Shown here in pieces: positions 6,219 to 6,953 of a stretch of DNA of 6,953 nucleotides. Within the stretch, counting starts at the first letter, position 1, and each line of letters begins with the position of its first letter. Location: contig CAKRLN010000116.1 of NCBI GenBank assembly GCA_934359535.1, positions 1 through 6,953 on the forward strand, read 5' to 3'. The position numbers were made by a program, and so were the translations under genes. The DNA is from an uncultured Lachnospiraceae bacterium (GTDB lineage: Bacteria > Bacillota > Clostridia > Lachnospirales > Lachnospiraceae). A model generated the notes under the pieces. It searched no databases, had not been told where the DNA came from, and worked only from the letters and a program-made list of their open reading frames with translations.

Positions 6219-6239
6219 ATCTGCTCCCTCTTTTCTTTT

Positions 6240-6953
6240 TTAAGTAATCCGCCATTTTTCAGAACCCATCAAAAGCCTTGCAACCGTCCGGGCGGCTTCG
6301 CTATACGCTGTATCTGTATCTGTTCCACTCTTCCCGCTCTGCACTGCCTTCTTAAGTCCCCCAATCCAGGCAAAGAGCTGCTCTGCCTTAGCATCAATCG
6401 GAATCCCGTGTGCTGTCACACCGCAGGCCTGCTCTCTTTCATAAATTGCAATCGCTTCGAGACACCAATGCAGATGTCTGTCGATATCGGATGCCTCCAT
6501 CATGATATCCGGCCGCTTTTTGTGGCACGACAGGAAATACTCTTTTGCTCCTGCAATGTCCTTCTTCTGAAAGAAACGGAGCAGTTCATTGACTACTTCC
6601 GTAGTCTCCTTCTTAGCTCCGATCATGCCAACCTTACATTCCTTCACACGAAGCTTCTCATACTCGGTCCATACCATAAGCAGAAATTCTGATAAAAAGC
6701 CATAGAGTCTTCTGTGGTATTCGTCATAGCTGTCAAGGTTCAAAAGCCCATGCATTTTTTCAAAAACCGGAAATAAAAACTGGCAGTACTTGTCATACAG
6801 CGTCTTTTTACAGATCATCATATTTCCAAAATACGTGTGATTTTCCTGTATACGCCTGCGGTAAAGCGGATAAAAATCCGGATAAAGCTCTTCGATCACC
6901 TGATCCGCGGCATCTAAGTCCTCCCTGGTATGATTCTCCATAAAGCCATACGC
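6240..6953 (-). CDS. DUF4422 glycosyltransferase-like protein, 5' end outside the window
   Basis: The frame is open through the right edge, with 237 residues visible. Codons before the first internal ATG (6941) read AYGF in frame, so that ATG is not the true start and the N-terminal part is missing. Residues about 10-110 resemble the C-terminal half of DUF4422, a family usually annotated as capsular polysaccharide or glycosyl transfer proteins: EDLDAADQVIEELYPDFYP, then GNMMICKKTLYDKYCQFLF, then GFLSEFLLMVWTEYEK. Known members mostly end near this point. Here about 120 further residues follow (115-237), mainly predicted helix with charged repeats (NELLRFFQKKDIAGAKEYF and on), which I do not recognise. 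The likely catalytic N-terminal sugar-nucleotide part cannot be seen, so activity is inferred from the family. The stop is 21 bases before the AAA+ ATPase start, pointing to co-transcription and perhaps a shared complex. Confidence 0.75.
   Translation of the reverse strand, partial: AYGFMENHTREDLDAADQVIEELYPDFYPLYRRRIQENHTYFGNMMICKKTLYDKYCQFLFPVFEKMHGLLNLDSYDEYHRRLYGFLSEFLLMVWTEYEKLRVKECKVGMIGAKKETTEVVNELLRFFQKKDIAGAKEYFLSCHKKRPDIMMEASDIDRHLHWCLEAIAIYEREQACGVTAHGIPIDAKAEQLFAWIGGLKKAVQSGKSGTDTDTAYSEAARTVARLLMGSEKWRIT

Noticed and set aside
6072..6692. 206-residue plus-strand open frame spanning the DUF4422/ATPase junction
   Set aside because: It is antisense to two recognisable proteins, crosses their junction, and has a Cys-rich composition with no family features.

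Overview
The window looks like chromosomal DNA of a low-to-moderate GC Firmicute, most likely a Clostridia member close to Lachnospiraceae. This is inferred from purine-rich Shine-Dalgarno sites, consensus sigma-A promoters, AT-rich intergenic DNA, and the protein families present. No tRNA, rRNA, CRISPR array or intact mobile element was seen.

Layout. The left edge (1-79, minus) holds the first 26 codons of a HAD-family hydrolase. An 887-base stretch (80-966) has no intact gene. On the minus strand it carries a near-perfect extended -10 promoter (791-819) and, about 570 bases downstream, a strong hairpin followed by a T run (211-258). The interval between them may be a large untranslated RNA or a decayed gene; I cannot identify it. 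A LysR-type regulator (967-1812, minus) is divergent from a MepA-like MATE exporter (1929-3317, plus), and their promoters overlap head to head. A bidirectional terminator overlaps the exporter's stop codon and separates it from a converging second MATE exporter of the YoeA-like type (3352-4680, minus).

The right half is a minus-strand cluster. A DUF4422 glycosyltransferase-like protein (cut by the right edge) is followed after 21 bases by a Lon-type AAA+ ATPase without a protease domain, and after a 59-base gap by the YoeA-like MATE gene.

How the genes may work together. The LysR protein is the obvious candidate regulator of the MepA-like exporter. The DUF4422/AAA+ pair is probably co-transcribed, and the second exporter may be too. 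No known pathway links these three, so the cluster's job is open. The most interesting points are the protease-less Lon-like ATPase with its altered Walker B and unrecognised N-terminal half, its pairing with a C-terminally extended DUF4422 protein, and the promoter-to-terminator unit at 211-819.
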